A stretch of DNA of 64,000 nt from Panagrolaimus kolymaensis. Lineage: Eukaryota; Nematoda; Chromadorea; Rhabditida; Panagrolaimidae. The stretch is from the NCBI GenBank assembly GCA_028622995.1, contig JAJQJQ010000050.1:1860001-1924000 (forward strand). The letters are read 5' to 3'. Position 1 is the stretch's first letter, and each line of letters begins with the position of its first letter. The notes under the pieces were generated by a model, which saw nothing but the letters and a program-made list of their open reading frames with translations, did not search any database and was not told where the DNA came from. This document shows positions 1 through 12,896 of the stretch, piece after piece. A program made the position numbers and the translations under genes.

Positions 1-1168
1 ATCAATCAAGTGAGGCGAATGAAAAAAATTTTAGTGAATATTTGGAAAAGAAGTTTAAAAGAGAATAGCTTAATTTATTTTTGTTTCTTTAATATTATTT
101 AATTTTGCTTCTCTCGTTGTGGGCATAACTCAACCAATCCTTTCAATATATTGTATTATATGTATGTTTTTCTAGCTTTGTTTAAAAATGATATTTCCTT
201 TTATATTTCTGCTTGTTTCTTTAAAAGTCTTTTGTTTTGCCGATTGATTAAGTTTTGCCTTTTTTTCTTTTCCTCTGCGCTCGCAAAAAGGATGTTTACT
301 TTTCATTTTTATTTCGTTTCTTTAAAATGATGATAAAAAATTACCTTTTGGTTCAGCCAATTTTACGAAATCAATGTTAGTTTCAATATTATTTGGTTTA
401 TTAATCATCAAAACAATAGCTTTCATTAAAAAGTTGACTTTGAGTTTACTTTATTTGCTCCAATCCGTAAACATGAATCACGGTTGCTCAAATAATAAAG
501 TTGGCTTTTTTAATTCATTTTTATGTGTCTTCAGCGCCTCATTCTCCATCTATATTTCACTTGTTATTGGTGCTTTTTTGGCGACTTTTGTGCGTTCTTC
601 GACCGCTCAATCATCATCATTCCCATCGCGAAAACCTTGCACCATCTTCGTTGACCGTGCGCCAACTATCCAAAGTTATTAAACAAACCAATGCTGCCAC
701 ATTTTTTCATTCACACCTTTTTAAAACGCGAGCCTAGCCGTTTTTCTATTTTTTTTATCTATTGATTGATTTTTTTGTGTCTTTTTTTGATTTTGTAATT
801 CATTTTATATTTTCTATTTGTAATTCAACTCATTTCTTATTTAATTTTATTATTAATATAACCATTTATCAAACCCAATTACACCTAAAACCGTACAACT
901 TTCATAAAAGCTCTCCTTTTTTCCCCATATTTTGTAATTGTATTTATTAAATCAGTCCTTACAAGATTTTTCGAATTTGTTCGGTCGTCTAACTTCGCAT
1001 GTTTTTGTTTTATTTAATATTTTATTTCGCGCAAAAATACAATATTAAACAAAGTTTTGTAAAAAAAAGATTTTTTTGAACAAATTTGTTTAAATAATAT
1101 TTTCGAAAATTTTATATTTACTCTAATTATTCTTTTTTTTTTACAGCCGATCAGGATAAACTTCAAAA
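1..1168. other. AT-rich stretch without a supportable gene
   Basis: Only short, low-complexity open frames are visible here, with no splice-site-flanked conserved segment. The end of the stretch, a long T run followed by ACAG at about 1133-1146, is the splice or trans-splice acceptor of the gene beginning at 1169. Confidence 0.5.
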
Positions 1169-1850
1169 ATGGATGACAAGGTAATTTTATGATTTATTTT
1201 TTACTAACCCCACTAATTTTATTCATTTTAAGGATCCATCACTTTCTTTTTTCAATTGCGACCATCTTGCCATTCCTCCAAAAGTTTTTGATGTTAATAT
1301 CACCGACATTGATGAAAATGAACTAATTCTTGTAATTTTTTTTTATTCCTTTCATATATAAACTTATTTTTTGTAATTTTAGATTGGTATTCAAAAAGAT
1401 AAACATCATCTCAGCAACGGGTCCTTTTCTTCATCGCCTTTCCCCGTTGTTGACGGTATTATTTATGGTTCCAATGTGCGTTTCATTATATGCCTTCCAG
1501 TTCAAAGAGCTAACAATCCCAGTGCTCCATGTTTGAATGTTTATTTCCTCTTGGACACTAATTGTCCACATACTTATGTTACCCAAAAAACAATGGATGC
1601 CCTTTATAGCGCGAGCAATAATAACATTGATCAGATTCCTCTCGCCATCATTGTATGTTTTATGATTGAAAATAGAATTTAAGTTTTAATTTTTAATTTT
1701 TAGGATAAGGATAGCCGAATTCAGTGTTACCTTTCTCGAAAAAATTTTAATAATGTCAATATTTTGGGATCAAGCGCCATGCAACAATTAAATTTTTCAA
1801 TAATCAACAATTGGAAAAGTTCTTCTTTTCAACTTGCTCGTTTATTTTAA
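1169..1850 (+). CDS. Small protein with a retropepsin-like segment
   Basis: I splice four exons, 1169-1180, 1233-1331, 1383-1652 and 1704-1850, all joining in phase 0 at GTAATT/GTATGT donors and TTAAG/TTTAG acceptors. This gives about 175 residues. A T-run plus ACAG just before 1147 looks like a 5' UTR splice or trans-splice acceptor. Residues about 90-110 read VYFLLDTNCPHTYVTQKTMD, which resembles the active-site loop of retroviral-type aspartic proteases (hydrophobic-DTG-S/T-x-T-x-hydrophobic). The C-terminal part (NILGSSAMQQLNF) fits the second conserved strand of that fold. The catalytic DTG is DTN here, so activity is uncertain. It may be a stand-alone gene or a domesticated retroelement protease. 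The gene model is well supported; the domain assignment is inference. Confidence 0.5.
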
Positions 1851-2899
1851 AATATCATATTCTTACTATTTCACTAATATTCTTTTTATAATTGTCTGAA
1901 TATTTTCTAAAGTCATAATTTTATAAATTAATTGTTTGTTAATTTTCCCCTCTTTCGTTTACTTTCTTTGATTGCTTTTCATGTTTTAGCAAAAATTTGA
2001 CTTGTTGTTAGAAGTTTTTCTCTTTTTCATAAGTTCTATAACTACGTTTAGAGATTTCCGTTGATTAATGTTTGTTTCAAATATTATTAGCTTTGATTAA
2101 AAAAATAATTTGTGAATTTTCTGGTTAAATAAATAAAAAACCAAATTTTAATACTTTGCATCTGATAATTAATTTTCAAATGAAGACGATCTTAAAAACC
2201 GAATTTTTTATTTCTACACCTTAGATTTTTTAAGTTTTAAAAATAAAGAAAGAAGGATTTGTAAGATTTTGATCAAATCAAAACACTGCGTTAGAGAGCT
2301 TCAAATAATGCTTGTTAGGTTTTTAATTATTAATTTATAACAACCATTCGCTTTAGAAGTCGTTTTTTCTAATCTTCGACCTTTTTTAAAAATTTTGGAA
2401 CATTTCGAAAAAGTCTTTTATCATGTTTTGTTCTGATACTTATCCCACAAGGGTTTTCCAGATCCCTGATCACGAATCTGACATATGTTTAAATGGTTTT
2501 ATATCAGAAACTCGAGATCCAGGGAATCGCAAGTAAAAAATTCAGATTTTTTAAGACACATTTTTTAAAAAGTGACTTGACAGAAAATAATAAAAAATAC
2601 GCTGATTATTTTTGTAATTGAACCAACAATAGAAGTCAGAATTGGTTATTGTTGAATTTTTGGTCGATGATCCATAATATTATGAACAAGTTTCTGACCA
2701 TCCGACATTTGCAAGGAAGGCCATTGTAAATCGATGAGGAATCAATGGTATTTATAAGTACTTTCTAGCCGCAGTCGTGAGTTTTCCACCTATAAGTAGC
2801 ATCATGTTTGAAAATTAACATGGCAGAATTTTTACAAAATTAACTATTAATGAGTTGGAAAGAATTTAAATTTTAGGGCATTAATTAGCTAGCTATGAC
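1851..2899. repeat. Intergenic DNA with a dispersed repeat copy
   Basis: The part from about 2440 to 2640 is a diverged reverse-complement relative of about 31720-31925. Both share a GATCACGA(A/T)TCTG block, a CGAGATCCAG block and an AATACGCTGATTATTTTTGT block in the same order. The rest shows no gene. Confidence 0.5.
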
Positions 2900-3121
2900 T
2901 CATGAGAGTAAGACAAGAGCGATGTAAAAAACATAACTGCTTTTGGGTTTACGAAGACGTAATACGCGAGTTGATGATTTTTCTTTTGCAGTTTCTTTTT
3001 TTGTTGCAGGAGTTTCAGTTGCATTAATTTCAAGTGGAAGGACATGATTAGTTGGTCGATTTAATAACCGTCCATTTGTTGTTTTAACTGTTGGAAGAAA
3101 TTGAGACACTTTTTCTAGCAA
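2900..3121 (-). pseudogene. BEL/Pao-type polyprotein C-terminal remnant
   Basis: This 73-residue minus-strand frame contains VKTTNGRLLNRPTNHVLPLE. That closely follows the 'V+TxNGRxxxRPxNxLxPLE(I/V)' segment found near the end of nematode BEL/Pao retrotransposon polyproteins, downstream of the integrase. A basic stretch and a hydrophobic tail (YVFYIALVLLS) follow. No integrase, RT or LTR was found alongside, so I read it as an isolated fragment of a retrotransposon. The family match is by motif memory, not alignment. Confidence 0.45.
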
Positions 3122-4270
3122 GAAATGAAGAGATTTTTTGGAATTTTATAAAAAATTAAATATAAAAGAAGCAAACAAGTTAAATAGAAAAAATGTAAAT
3201 TTAAAACGTTAATGAATAATTAGAAAAAAAATTTCGGATATTTACTAATTTTTTTGAAGTTGTTTTTTTTTAATTCGAATGTTTTCAAAAGCTTTAAACT
3301 CACTTTATACATAAAAAAACACAAAAAAATCTACGATGGAAGAAAATTAAAACATGGAATTAAAAATGGAAAAAAATTGGTTAAACTTTTAAAAATTTGG
3401 GAAATTGGTGTTTGGTGCTTCAAAATTTTAAAAGTTCTTTGTTTTATAACTAAAAATTTTTACTGGAAAAATAAGACAGAATAAAAATTGATCTAAAAGT
3501 CGTTCAAAAAAAGAAAAGCAAACGTTGTTGATTTCGAGCGCAAAAGAAAATGATTGTATATTCGTAAAAGGCAGGTGCTAGTTTATTTGACCGAAATCAT
3601 GTGAGATACATAGATGGAGGCTTAAAGTTAGATCCAAAACAAATGAATAAAAGATGAATGAAAAAATAGCTTAAAAATTTTATGCTTTAGAATGAAGTTT
3701 TATTTTAATTTCAAGAAAATAATGCTCTGAAGAATGGTTGCTTTTTTGAGGTGTCCAAAGGATCCACAGACCTAAAAGGATTTTAAGATGAGAAATGATA
3801 AATGAGGAAGAAGGATCCAAAAACCAGGAAAGGGAAAAAGGATCCATAGACTCTAAAGTATTAAAAAAGTCAGTAAAGATCCAAGAATGAAGAAGGATCC
3901 AAAAATGCTATAAGGTTTAGATGCCAAAATAATGAGGATCTTCCATTTTTTTTATCAATTTAAACAAGAGAGAAGTAATCGTGGTTATATCCACTAATAT
4001 AGGCTGAATATCAAAATTAACTTTTTTTATTTTGTCTTTATAAAACCCTTTTTTATTGTTATGGATTTTAAATACTGTCTTTAAAAAAATGGAAGTTTTA
4101 TTTCTGCAAACATTCGCACCAAAAAAGGATGGATGATTTTTTTGCTGCTGTGCTACAGAGATGACTAAAAAAGCCTTCGTTTTTCTTTGTTTTCACCTTA
4201 TTAATGACTTTTTTTACCGTTAATAGTGAGTTTTCTTCGCAAAAATAAAAATAAAAAAGGAAATCTCGTG
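3122..4270. other. Intergenic DNA, no gene seen
   Basis: AT-rich sequence. Around 3740-3910 there are scattered GGATCCA(A/T)A words ('aaggatccaaaaa'), a weak purine-rich simple repeat. No conserved coding segment is visible. Confidence 0.4.
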
Positions 4271-4278
4271 GTAAAAAC

Positions 4279-4481
4279 TAGGGTTGTCGAATTTCCCGGG
4301 AAATGGGAAAATGGGGAAATTTCCCGGGAATTTTCCCGCTACAAACCTTCACAAAGTCTTACAAAGTTTAACAAAGTTATAGCAACTTTTGTAGAACTTT
4401 GTTAGACTTTGTGAAACTTTGTAAGGGTTTGTAGCGGGAAATTTCCCAGGAAAAATCGGGAAATCTTTTTTGACAACCCTA
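4279..4481. mobile_element. hAT-like MITE, near-palindromic
   Basis: The element starts TAGGGTTGTC and ends GACAACCCTA, a perfect 10-bp terminal inverted repeat. It is flanked by the 8-bp direct repeat GTAAAAAC (4271-4278 and 4482-4489). An 8-bp duplication and TAGGG-type ends are typical of hAT transposons. The interior is almost one large hairpin, with opposed CCCGGGAA/TTCCCGGG and ACAAAGT/ACTTTGT blocks. It has no coding capacity and so would be mobilised in trans. Confidence 0.75.
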
Positions 4482-4490
4482 GTAAAAACT

Positions 4491-5211
4491 AAGATCAAAG
4501 ACTGTTAAATATTACGTAAGCATTTTTTTATATATATTGTAAAAACATGTTTACTTTATTTTCAAGAGAATATGTATTTTATAATCAAAATATTTTTGTG
4601 GCTTCATTTTTTTTCTCATTTAAATTTATTAATCATTTATATTTATAAACAAGAAAATTCAGGACACGTTTTATGCCAAATTCCAAAAAATATGTTACAT
4701 AAAAATTTTTTTTATTTAATATTAATATTTGGTTTTTCCTTTGCAAATACTTTTTGACCGTTGTGAACGCTATATTGCATAATAGAAGGTTTGGATGTAC
4801 CGTACCGACTCGACTGACAAAGATTTCGGTAAATAAAAAAATGTTCGGTATAGAAATTGCTTCTAATACAAAGATCAGAATAAAGTCGTTATAACAATTT
4901 AATCTGTCAGGAATTTAACACTAATTCAAACATCTTCAAAAATGGATTAATGATAGTTTTTGAGAATAAATAAATTATTTTTTTCTGGCGTATTGTGTTT
5001 CATTGCAAATTTGCCAGCATTAAATCGTCATTAAAGTTTTTGACCCAACGACCGCTTCAACCGATTTTGTAAAACTTATGGGAAAAAATGAAGCCAAATA
5101 CGGAACCAAAAATTATAAAATTGTATCATCAATTTTTTGAAGAAGTTTGTTTGTTTTCCTAATTCCTATTTTAATGGAAAAAACTAAATTTAAATGCTTT
5201 GCTTTTTTCAG
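4491..5211. other. Region upstream of ARMH3 exons; 5' exons not found
   Basis: The ARMH3-like gene must have coding exons before 5212, but no segment matching the family's N-terminus is visible. A patch at 4795-4860 with GTACCGTACCGACT and TTCGGTA words resembles a decayed relative of the MITE at 54692-54880. Confidence 0.4.
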
Positions 5212-8200
5212 GGAAAGCTTGAAATAATTAAAGCTGATGAGTTTTTTCTGTTACGTCCAAACATTCAACATCTGGGTTCCTTACTCAAAAATTGGTCCAT
5301 TGAAACTTTGCAGCAAAAGACTCCATTGATTCAAGCTTGGGTTTCAACCATTTTGGGAATATTAAAAGGCGAACAAGGTTTAAAATTATTTAATGCTTGT
5401 CAAGTAACTTATTTTTTTCTTGCTTTTTAAAGTCAATTTTTAACCTTTAAAAACTTATTTTAGACTCTCGGAGTTGTAGCTTTTTACATTGGAAGCAGTA
5501 AAGTTGAAAGTATTCCCCAAGGCCAATGTATACTTTTGCCTGGAACACCCGAAGATTTTGCAAAAATATTTTCTCAACGCTTTCGAGATGTCATCGTTGG
5601 AGATAGTTGTTTGACGCTTAAAACGTGCCTTTTGAATACTTTATTAGCGCTTTGGAGTGCCTTTCCAAAATGTTCAAATAACCCATTGATTTTCGCCTTA
5701 GCTAACGATGATATTTTTGAAGCTTTGATTACTATTTTTTCTTTTCCCGATTTGAAACCTATTGAACAGCCAGCAGGTAAAAATAGCATCTTTTATATAT
5801 TTTTTAAGCACAAGAAAAGCATTTTTTAGTTTCTATTTTTGTTGTTCTGCTCCAAGTCCATGAAGAAGCAAAACAAAATCGATTTAAAGAGCGACTCTCA
5901 GCTCTCGAAGACAACATTGGAATCATCGTTAGCTTTTTTAAATTTACTTTTTTATATTTTTTAAAAGTTGTTAAGTTTTTCAGGGAATCAGAAATTTTAT
6001 TAATGAACAATTGAACAAAGCAATCGAAACTTTTAGTAAACAGTATTTGGGTGAAAACAATAGCATGCTTTCAATCATGACTTCGAAGGTTTGTTTTTTA
6101 ATCCAAAAATTTGTTAATAGTTTTTAAAAAAATCGTTATTTTCTAGGTTTTTGATTTATTTGGAAAAGACCACCATGTTTCACATCGAAATTCTAAATAT
6201 GCAAATGTTAATATTTTATTATTCCTTCATACTGCTGTTAAATTAAATCGAAACATTGCAGTTATTTTGACATCGGTAAATTATTACTATTTTTTGCTGG
6301 GTTTTTTTCGGACTGATTCAAGAAAGTCTAAAAAGATGCTCGCTTTTATTGAAAATTGCAGAATCAAAAAAGAATATATAAAATTTGTATGCAAATTTCG
6401 TTTTTTAGCCACCCCATTCCCATGATCACAATGGCACAGCTACTCAATTATCACTTCAAAATGGTCCAAATTTAAATGTGTTTTCATTGTTTTTGAGCTT
6501 TTCATCCTTCGTTTTTGCTGATTTTGACAGTAATTTTTCCTTTTTTGAATTTTTAGCCTTCATTTTTTGCTTTTCAGCCAAGCAACAACAAGACCAAGCC
6601 AAACTTTGCCTCCTAATTTTATGGTATATTATTAGTGAACCATATGTCCAAAGTGCAATTCAAGATATGCACCTTTCCACTAATATTTCTCTTTATAAAA
6701 GTTCCATGCTTCATCGATCAGCTTCTTTTGGACCCATAAGTCAAACTCCAATCACTTTAAGCACAGCTTTATTGGAGCTTTTAACGGATTTTAATTCCAC
6801 ACATTTAAAACAAAATTTTCCATTTTTACATTATCAGTAAGTCTTTAAATTTAAAAAAATGGTGTGAGGAAGAAAAAAAAATTTGATGGTTTTTTAGTCT
6901 TTCATTATCTATTACTCATCGAGTTCTGATTTATCATAAAAAATGCAATATTCGTCTAAGAAGTTGGAGGCCTCTTTTTAATAGTAAGTGTTCTTTGAAT
7001 TCTTTTGAGGAAGTGACCAAGCTATCATTGATAGCAGAGAACCATCATTATTTTCTAACAAAAAAGTTTAATTAGCTCAGAAATATTTGTTTACACGAAA
7101 AGCAGCGATAATTTGGGTTTTTAAAATTCTAAAAATCTTTTGCAAAAAGTTGCACAAATTAAAATTTTGCAATGTAGTTTAAAAATTTTTAAATTGCAAA
7201 AAAAAAAGTTTTTTGAAAGCACAAAAAAATATTATCAGTATTTTTTTAGGTTTGGTTTCAATAATTAATTATCTCTCTCAAAACTTAACCAAACTACCAA
7301 GTGATGAAGTCTTTCATCTTTTATACCGTGCCTTGCTTGTCGTTAATTTCTTTATAACCTATGGTGATACATTCCTCCCTGATGCGGCTGCATATGATTT
7401 TCTTTATTATGAAATTTCTCGACAAAGTTCAGTTTTTTTAAAGCTTGGAAGTATTTGTTCTGAAAATAGTCAAGAAGAAGAAGAAGTTCATCCTCCAATT
7501 GACAAAACAAGGTAATTTGAATTTTTTGCATATTTTTTAGAAAGAAATTAATATATTTATTTTTTTTAGTGAATTTTACCCAAAAGTGTCCAATCAATTA
7601 ATCAATATTTTGGCCATTATTGAACACATACGTCCAAAATTGGAAATTCTTGCCCATTCGTATCCAACCGAAGAACAAGTAAAACATTTTTTTATTTTCA
7701 CTTTTTATGATTTTACTATTCTCTTTTTTTCCCTTTTTTTCTTGCTCAGAGCAGCAAAGGACAAACAAAAAAAACACAACATAAACAGTGATTTCATTGC
7801 GGCCAGTAAAAAAGAGAAACTACACCGCAAAAAATAAAAAATAAAATTGTGTTTGCGTGGTTCAAAAAAAAGGCGCAACAGAAACACTCTTTTTTTTTTT
7901 CCAATCAAAATCAAAGTGGTCTGATTTTTGTATGATGTGTTTCTTCTTTTTCTTTTTTTGTTAGTTGTTAAAAAAATAATGACCCGACTTTTGACCTTTT
8001 TTTTAAATAATTTTCTTATATTACTATTGACACTCCTTAAACATAAAAAAAAATCAGTAATTTTTTAATTTTAATTTTCTCTACTTTTTTAGGTTATTAA
8101 CATCGTTCAAGAATGTTTTAATGATTTAACTCTAAAACTTTATGAAGGTTTAGAAAATGTTGAATGTAAAATTGAAGATGAAAAGGATTTAGAAAGATTT

Positions 8201-8441
8201 TTAAATTCATTGGTTAGTCGCTTTTCTTTTTTTTATTATTTTTTATTTTTACAACCGACGAAGAATATTTTTGAAAAAAAAAGAAACATTGTTTTATTTA
8301 TTTATTTTTTGATCATTGTTCTTTTTTGTTTTCCAGACGGAAGAGATGCCGCCGCAAAATATCAATGCAGCATATTGGGCAGCTGGGGAAAAAATCGATT
8401 ATACAAAAATTGCTGAAGAATTATCAAATATTGAACTTTGA
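5212..8441 (+). CDS. ARMH3: Armadillo-like helical domain protein 3 (C10orf76 orthologue)
   Basis: Exons: 5212-5403, 5464-5776, 5830-5927, 5984-6088, 6147-6275, 6409-6836, 6898-6983, 7250-7511, 7570-7678, 8093-8212 and 8337-8441. They join in frame and end in TGA. The part at 6478-6577 may be an unremoved intron. The strongest evidence is the family's DUF1741 core: VFDLFGKDHHVSHRNSKYAN, a 'HRVLIYHKKCNIRLRSWRPL' block, and NFFITYGDTFLPDAAAYDFL, equal to the human 'FITYGDTFLP..YDELYYEI' block. Human ARMH3 is Golgi-associated and supports PI4KB and GBF1 function; transfer of that role is inference. The first exon enters by an acceptor at 5211 (family 'EGKLE' = GKLEII), so the N-terminus is missing from the model. 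The C-terminus is shorter than in vertebrates. The sixth intron (7679-8092) is low complexity. Confidence 0.85.
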
Positions 8442-9164
8442 GATTTTAAAAAGATATTCGTGTCGCAAGAAACGTGTTGTTGCTTGATCCCCTTTCATTT
8501 TTTCTCTCTATTTTTTGCCTTGTATATTACTAACATCCGGGTTGTTGAATTATTATTTTTTTGCTTGAAACAAATATATTTATTTATGCAGAAAAAAAAA
8601 AGATATATTAAAAGGAAATAAAGATTTTTTAAGAGACTTTTCTCTTTTTCTTTCTTTTTGTTTTTCTTTATTTTCTTTTGTGGTAGTATTGGTTATTTTA
8701 CCAATGAAAAAGTATCTCTATTTTATATTTTGATTTTGGGTTTTTTTTACTGAAAAAAAAGATGCATGGAGAATGTTGTTGTTGCGCGATATTTTTGTTA
8801 AACTATTTTTCTCCAAAAACAAATGATTCGTGATTTTTTGTAACATTTTTTACTTTTTTGCTTTTTGCTTTTTGACCTTCATTAAGAATTTTTTTTGTTG
8901 GAATTTTTTTTTTATTTTCCGTAAAAAAAAATAATGACTACAGAAATAAATGCATTTTATCCCTTCATTTTACCGAATTATAGACTTTGCTGTTTTAAGC
9001 TTTTTTTACATAGTTTTCCACTTTTTTTGTAATTTTTTTATTGCCTCATACAAAGTCTTTTCGTCCATCAATTTTTTACGATGTTTTTTAATATTCTAAA
9101 GCGCTTTTATTTTATTTATTTTCTCTTCATTTTGTGAAGCTCCTTTAATTTTTTAGCAGCTATC
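8442..9164. other. Intergenic region between ARMH3 and AACS genes
   Basis: A 3' UTR with AATAAA-like signals (about 8620) is followed by T-rich sequence. The TTTTTTAG at about 9146-9154 lies just before the AACS ATG and is a likely trans-splice or 5' UTR acceptor. Confidence 0.4.
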
Positions 9165-12100
9165 ATGGTTTCTGCCAATAATGGTGGCTTAATGAATGGC
9201 ACTTCTGAACCAACTTGGGAGCCTTTACCTCAAAGAGACGAGCCCGTGTTAAATAAATTTTATACTCCACCAGAAAATAGAAAAAATGCTGAACTTGCTT
9301 TGCAATCATTTATCAGTAAAAAGCATAATTTAACTTTTTGTAAGTTTTTGAATAAAAAGCAAACGATAAATATTTATTTTATTCCTTTTTTCTAGCCAAT
9401 TACGAAGAATGGTATGAATGGAGTTGCAAGAAACCAGATTTATTTTGGGAATGCGTTTTACATTTTACTGGAATTAAACTTTCAAATGGATATTCAAAAG
9501 TTTTGGAAACAGAAAAATCTATGAAAGATGTTCCAAAATGGTTTATTGGAGCCAAACTTAATTATGCTGAAAATTGTTTGCTTCATGGAAAAGATGGAAG
9601 ACCAGCTTTTATTCATGCAAGTAAGGATGAAAATTTTGAAAAATTTCCGGTTGAAAAATATTTGAAAAAAATATATATAAAAAAAGCTATTTTTATTTAA
9701 AAAAATATTGTAAATATGCAAATTTTTGAAGAAACTTAAAATACGAAACTGATTTTGTTTACTTTTTAGATACTGGAACTTCGTTCAAATATTTTGATTA
9801 TGCAACCCTTCGATCTGATGTAGCCCATATTTCCACAGCTTTACGAAAATTGGGCGTTGTTTCGGGAGATAAAGTTTGTGGATATCTTCCAAATCTTTAT
9901 GAAACAGCTGTGGCTATGCTTGCTTCAGCCACTATTGGAGCTGTATGGGCTTCAGCTTCAGTTGATTTTGGACCCACTGGAGTTCATGATCGATTTTCAC
10001 AGGTAAAAACAAAAATCTTAAAAATTTAGATTTTATAATGAATTTTTTACAGATTCAACCAAAAATATTATTTGTCACTAATATGACTTCCTATAAGCAA
10101 AAGCACCATTCCCTTATTGGAAATGTAGATAAAATAGTTGCTGGTCTACCAAGTTTAGAAAAAGTTGTAGTTATTCCTTTCGATGGACATAATGCTGAAA
10201 TCTCTCGATTTGCTTCCCATCAAAAAATGCTAACATGGCAACAAATGAAAGATTTAGCTGGAAGTAATCCAATTCTTTCATTCGAACAAGTTTCATTTGA
10301 TCATCCATTATTTATTTTATTTTCAAGTGGCACCACTGGAATCCCTAAAGGCATGATTCATACTGTTGGGGTAAGTATTGAGCTTGAAAAAATGAGATTT
10401 TTAGTAATATAAAATTCTAAAAAAAAGCAATCGCTATTTAAAAAGACATTTTTCGAACAAAAAAAACAGAAAATAAAAATAAACAAATAAATAAATTTGG
10501 AATTTGCCGCTTAAATTCTTTTTTTAATTTTTCTAGAATTATAACTCTTACTTTTTTGACGCAATTCTTTCAAGATCTTTCCAAATTGAAAAATAGGTGC
10601 AAGACACGAATTTTTAGAAATTAAATAAAAAAACATACGAAAAGTTTTTAGGCTTTCAAAAATCTTCTAAATTATTGAAAAAGGCTTCGAAAAGAAAAGT
10701 TTCTAAATGACTTTTTCCTAAAAAAAACTTACTTTAAAGAATTGATTAATCGATAATTCATTTTTTAGAGAACTTTATTAAAACATGTTGAAGAACATAT
10801 AATTCAAGCAGATATGAATGCCGAAGATACCATCATGTTTTACACCACTTGTGGATGGATGATGTGGAATTGGTTGATGACCGTTTTATATACCGGTGCA
10901 TCGATTGTTTTATATGATGAATCCCCACTTGAACCTGATCCACATGTACTTTTAAAAGTTTGCCAAAATACTCAAGCCACGATTATTGGAATGGGCGCAA
11001 AAATTTGGGATGAATATGCTAAAATGAATGTGGATTTTAAATCTTTATATAATTTATCTAATTTGCGCCTTGCTTTATCCACTGCAAGCCCCCTTAAAGC
11101 TTCATCATTCGTTTGTATAAATAATCAAATGAAACCTCAAATTGTAATTGGTTCAATTTCGGGTGGAACCGATATTGTTGGATGCTTTGTTGGAGCATCT
11201 TTAAATTGCCCCGTGGTTCCTGGAGAATGTCAACATTTTTATTTGGGAATGGATATGCATGCTTTTAGTTCAGAAGGTAGGGCTTTTTATAAATGAGTTT
11301 TAAATCTTAAAAAAATAATTACCTTAATGCTCGAAGTAAAAATTTTCTGAAAGCTTTTTTATGCTTTTTCAAAAATTTTGCCATTATACAAAACTAATTT
11401 TTTTAAAATACTAAACTCGAAAAATTTAGTCAAAAATAAAAGTTTCACACGAACCTATATTTTCGTTGCTGGGCTCTATGCTAAATTTGTTTTAGAGTTT
11501 TACGTTTTATTTTAAATCCTAAAACCTTAATTAAAGTTATTTTGTTTTTTTTAGGTAAAAGTGTAATTGACGAACAAGGTGAACTTGTGTGCTGCACTCC
11601 ATTTCCAAGTATGCCATCCGCTTTTATCAATGACCCCAATGGTGAAAGATATTTTAATGCATATTTTAATAAATTTGAAGGAATTTGGACTCATGGAGAT
11701 TTTTGTTTGGTTGATAGTCAAACACATGGTGTAACTATTTTTGGTCGAAGTGATGCAACTTTAAATCGTGGAGGAGTTAGAATTGGCACCGCTGAAGTTT
11801 ATAATGTCGTTGAACGAATGGAAGGCATTTTGGATTCTTTAGTTGTTGGAAAACAAGAGTAAACTTTTTTTTTAAAAATTATGCAAATTTTAACCAATAA
11901 TTTTTTTCTAGCTCTCACGACCCAGATAATGAATTAGTTATTTTATTTATTAAACTCGCAGATGGCCATGAATTAACTCACGACCTTATTCGTCACATTA
12001 AACTTGAACTCAGAACCCAAATGTCGCCTCGACATATTCCAAATGAAATTTATGCTGTGGCTGATATTCCATACACAAACAGTGGCAAAAAAGTTGAATT

Positions 12101-12200
12101 AGCTGTGAAAGAAATAATTCATAATAAGCCTGTAAAAAATATTAGTTCTCTTCGAAATCCAGAATGTTTAGATTTTTTTAAACCTTATGCTTGTTGTTAG
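9165..12200 (+). CDS. sur-5: Acetoacetyl-CoA synthetase (SUR-5/AACS type)
   Basis: Seven exons, 9165-9339, 9396-9620, 9770-10002, 10053-10370, 10769-11276, 11555-11858 and 11912-12200, join in frame to give 683 residues, close to human AACS (about 672). The enzyme activates acetoacetate with ATP and CoA in the cytosol, supplying ketone-body carbon for lipid synthesis. The N-terminal ACAS-type region (WEPLPQRDEPVLNKFY) comes first. ANL-superfamily motifs follow in order: P-loop SSGTTGIPKG at about 302-311, SGGTDI at about 448-453, THGDF at about 532-536, GRSDATLNRGGVRIG at about 550-564, and NSGKKVE with the C-terminal catalytic lysine near 647. All key residues are intact. The start is the first ATG after a TTTTTTAG acceptor. 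The name follows the C. elegans homologue sur-5, a Ras-pathway suppressor and familiar marker gene; orthology is inferred by eye. Confidence 0.93.
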
Positions 12201-12896
12201 ATCACGATGAGTTTAAATATTTTTGTAATTTAAATAAATGAAATAAAAATAAAAAACATATATTTCTCTTCTTGTAAATCAAGTTACTATTTTTTTAAAA
12301 TGTTTCATTAGCTAGAAAAAGTGTCAGCACATTACTTCCCAACATCTGAGAAAAACGTGATAATCGCAAAATTTTGGATGAGCACAGGCGATGGAACAAA
12401 GCTTCATCTTTTGAAAAGGTAAAAAAATCAAAGAAAAAACACATGCTTTTTTTGTCTCTTGGCAACAAAATTCTTTGTTTTTCGTTTAAAAAAAAGAAGC
12501 AAACATGTTCAATGAATTTTTCTTTGCTTGAATTTAATTTTATCTGCTGACAAAAATTTTGTTGTTTGACACATGCTTATCCTTTCATCACTCTAATTAA
12601 CGCCTGTGCCTTCATTTCTCTCCAAATCAACAGCGACTTTTAATGTTTTTGAGCTGTATCATTTGCGAGCATGCTTCAATGATCAAAAGGTTAAAAAAAG
12701 ATTGATAAATTGACGACATGAGGTGAATGAGTTTGAGCTCAAGAAAGATTTATAAATATAAAAGGTAGAAAAATTTCAGGTAATTATTGGTTCATAGCTT
12801 TTTCCTTTTTTCCTTTGAGTTCTTGGCGATTTTTTTTTTAATTAAAAATAAAATATTTTATGTTTTAGATAGAAAAAGTCGATAAAAGTTTGAAAG
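12201..12896. other. Intergenic region with 5' UTR splice acceptor
   Basis: AATAAA-like words at about 12233-12260 serve the upstream AACS gene. ATGTTTTAG at 12860-12868 is an acceptor 28 bases before the next ATG. No other gene is visible. Confidence 0.4.

Noticed and set aside
374..737. Overlapping 102- and 78-residue frames
   Set aside because: Composition is like the surroundings, with no splice sites or motifs.
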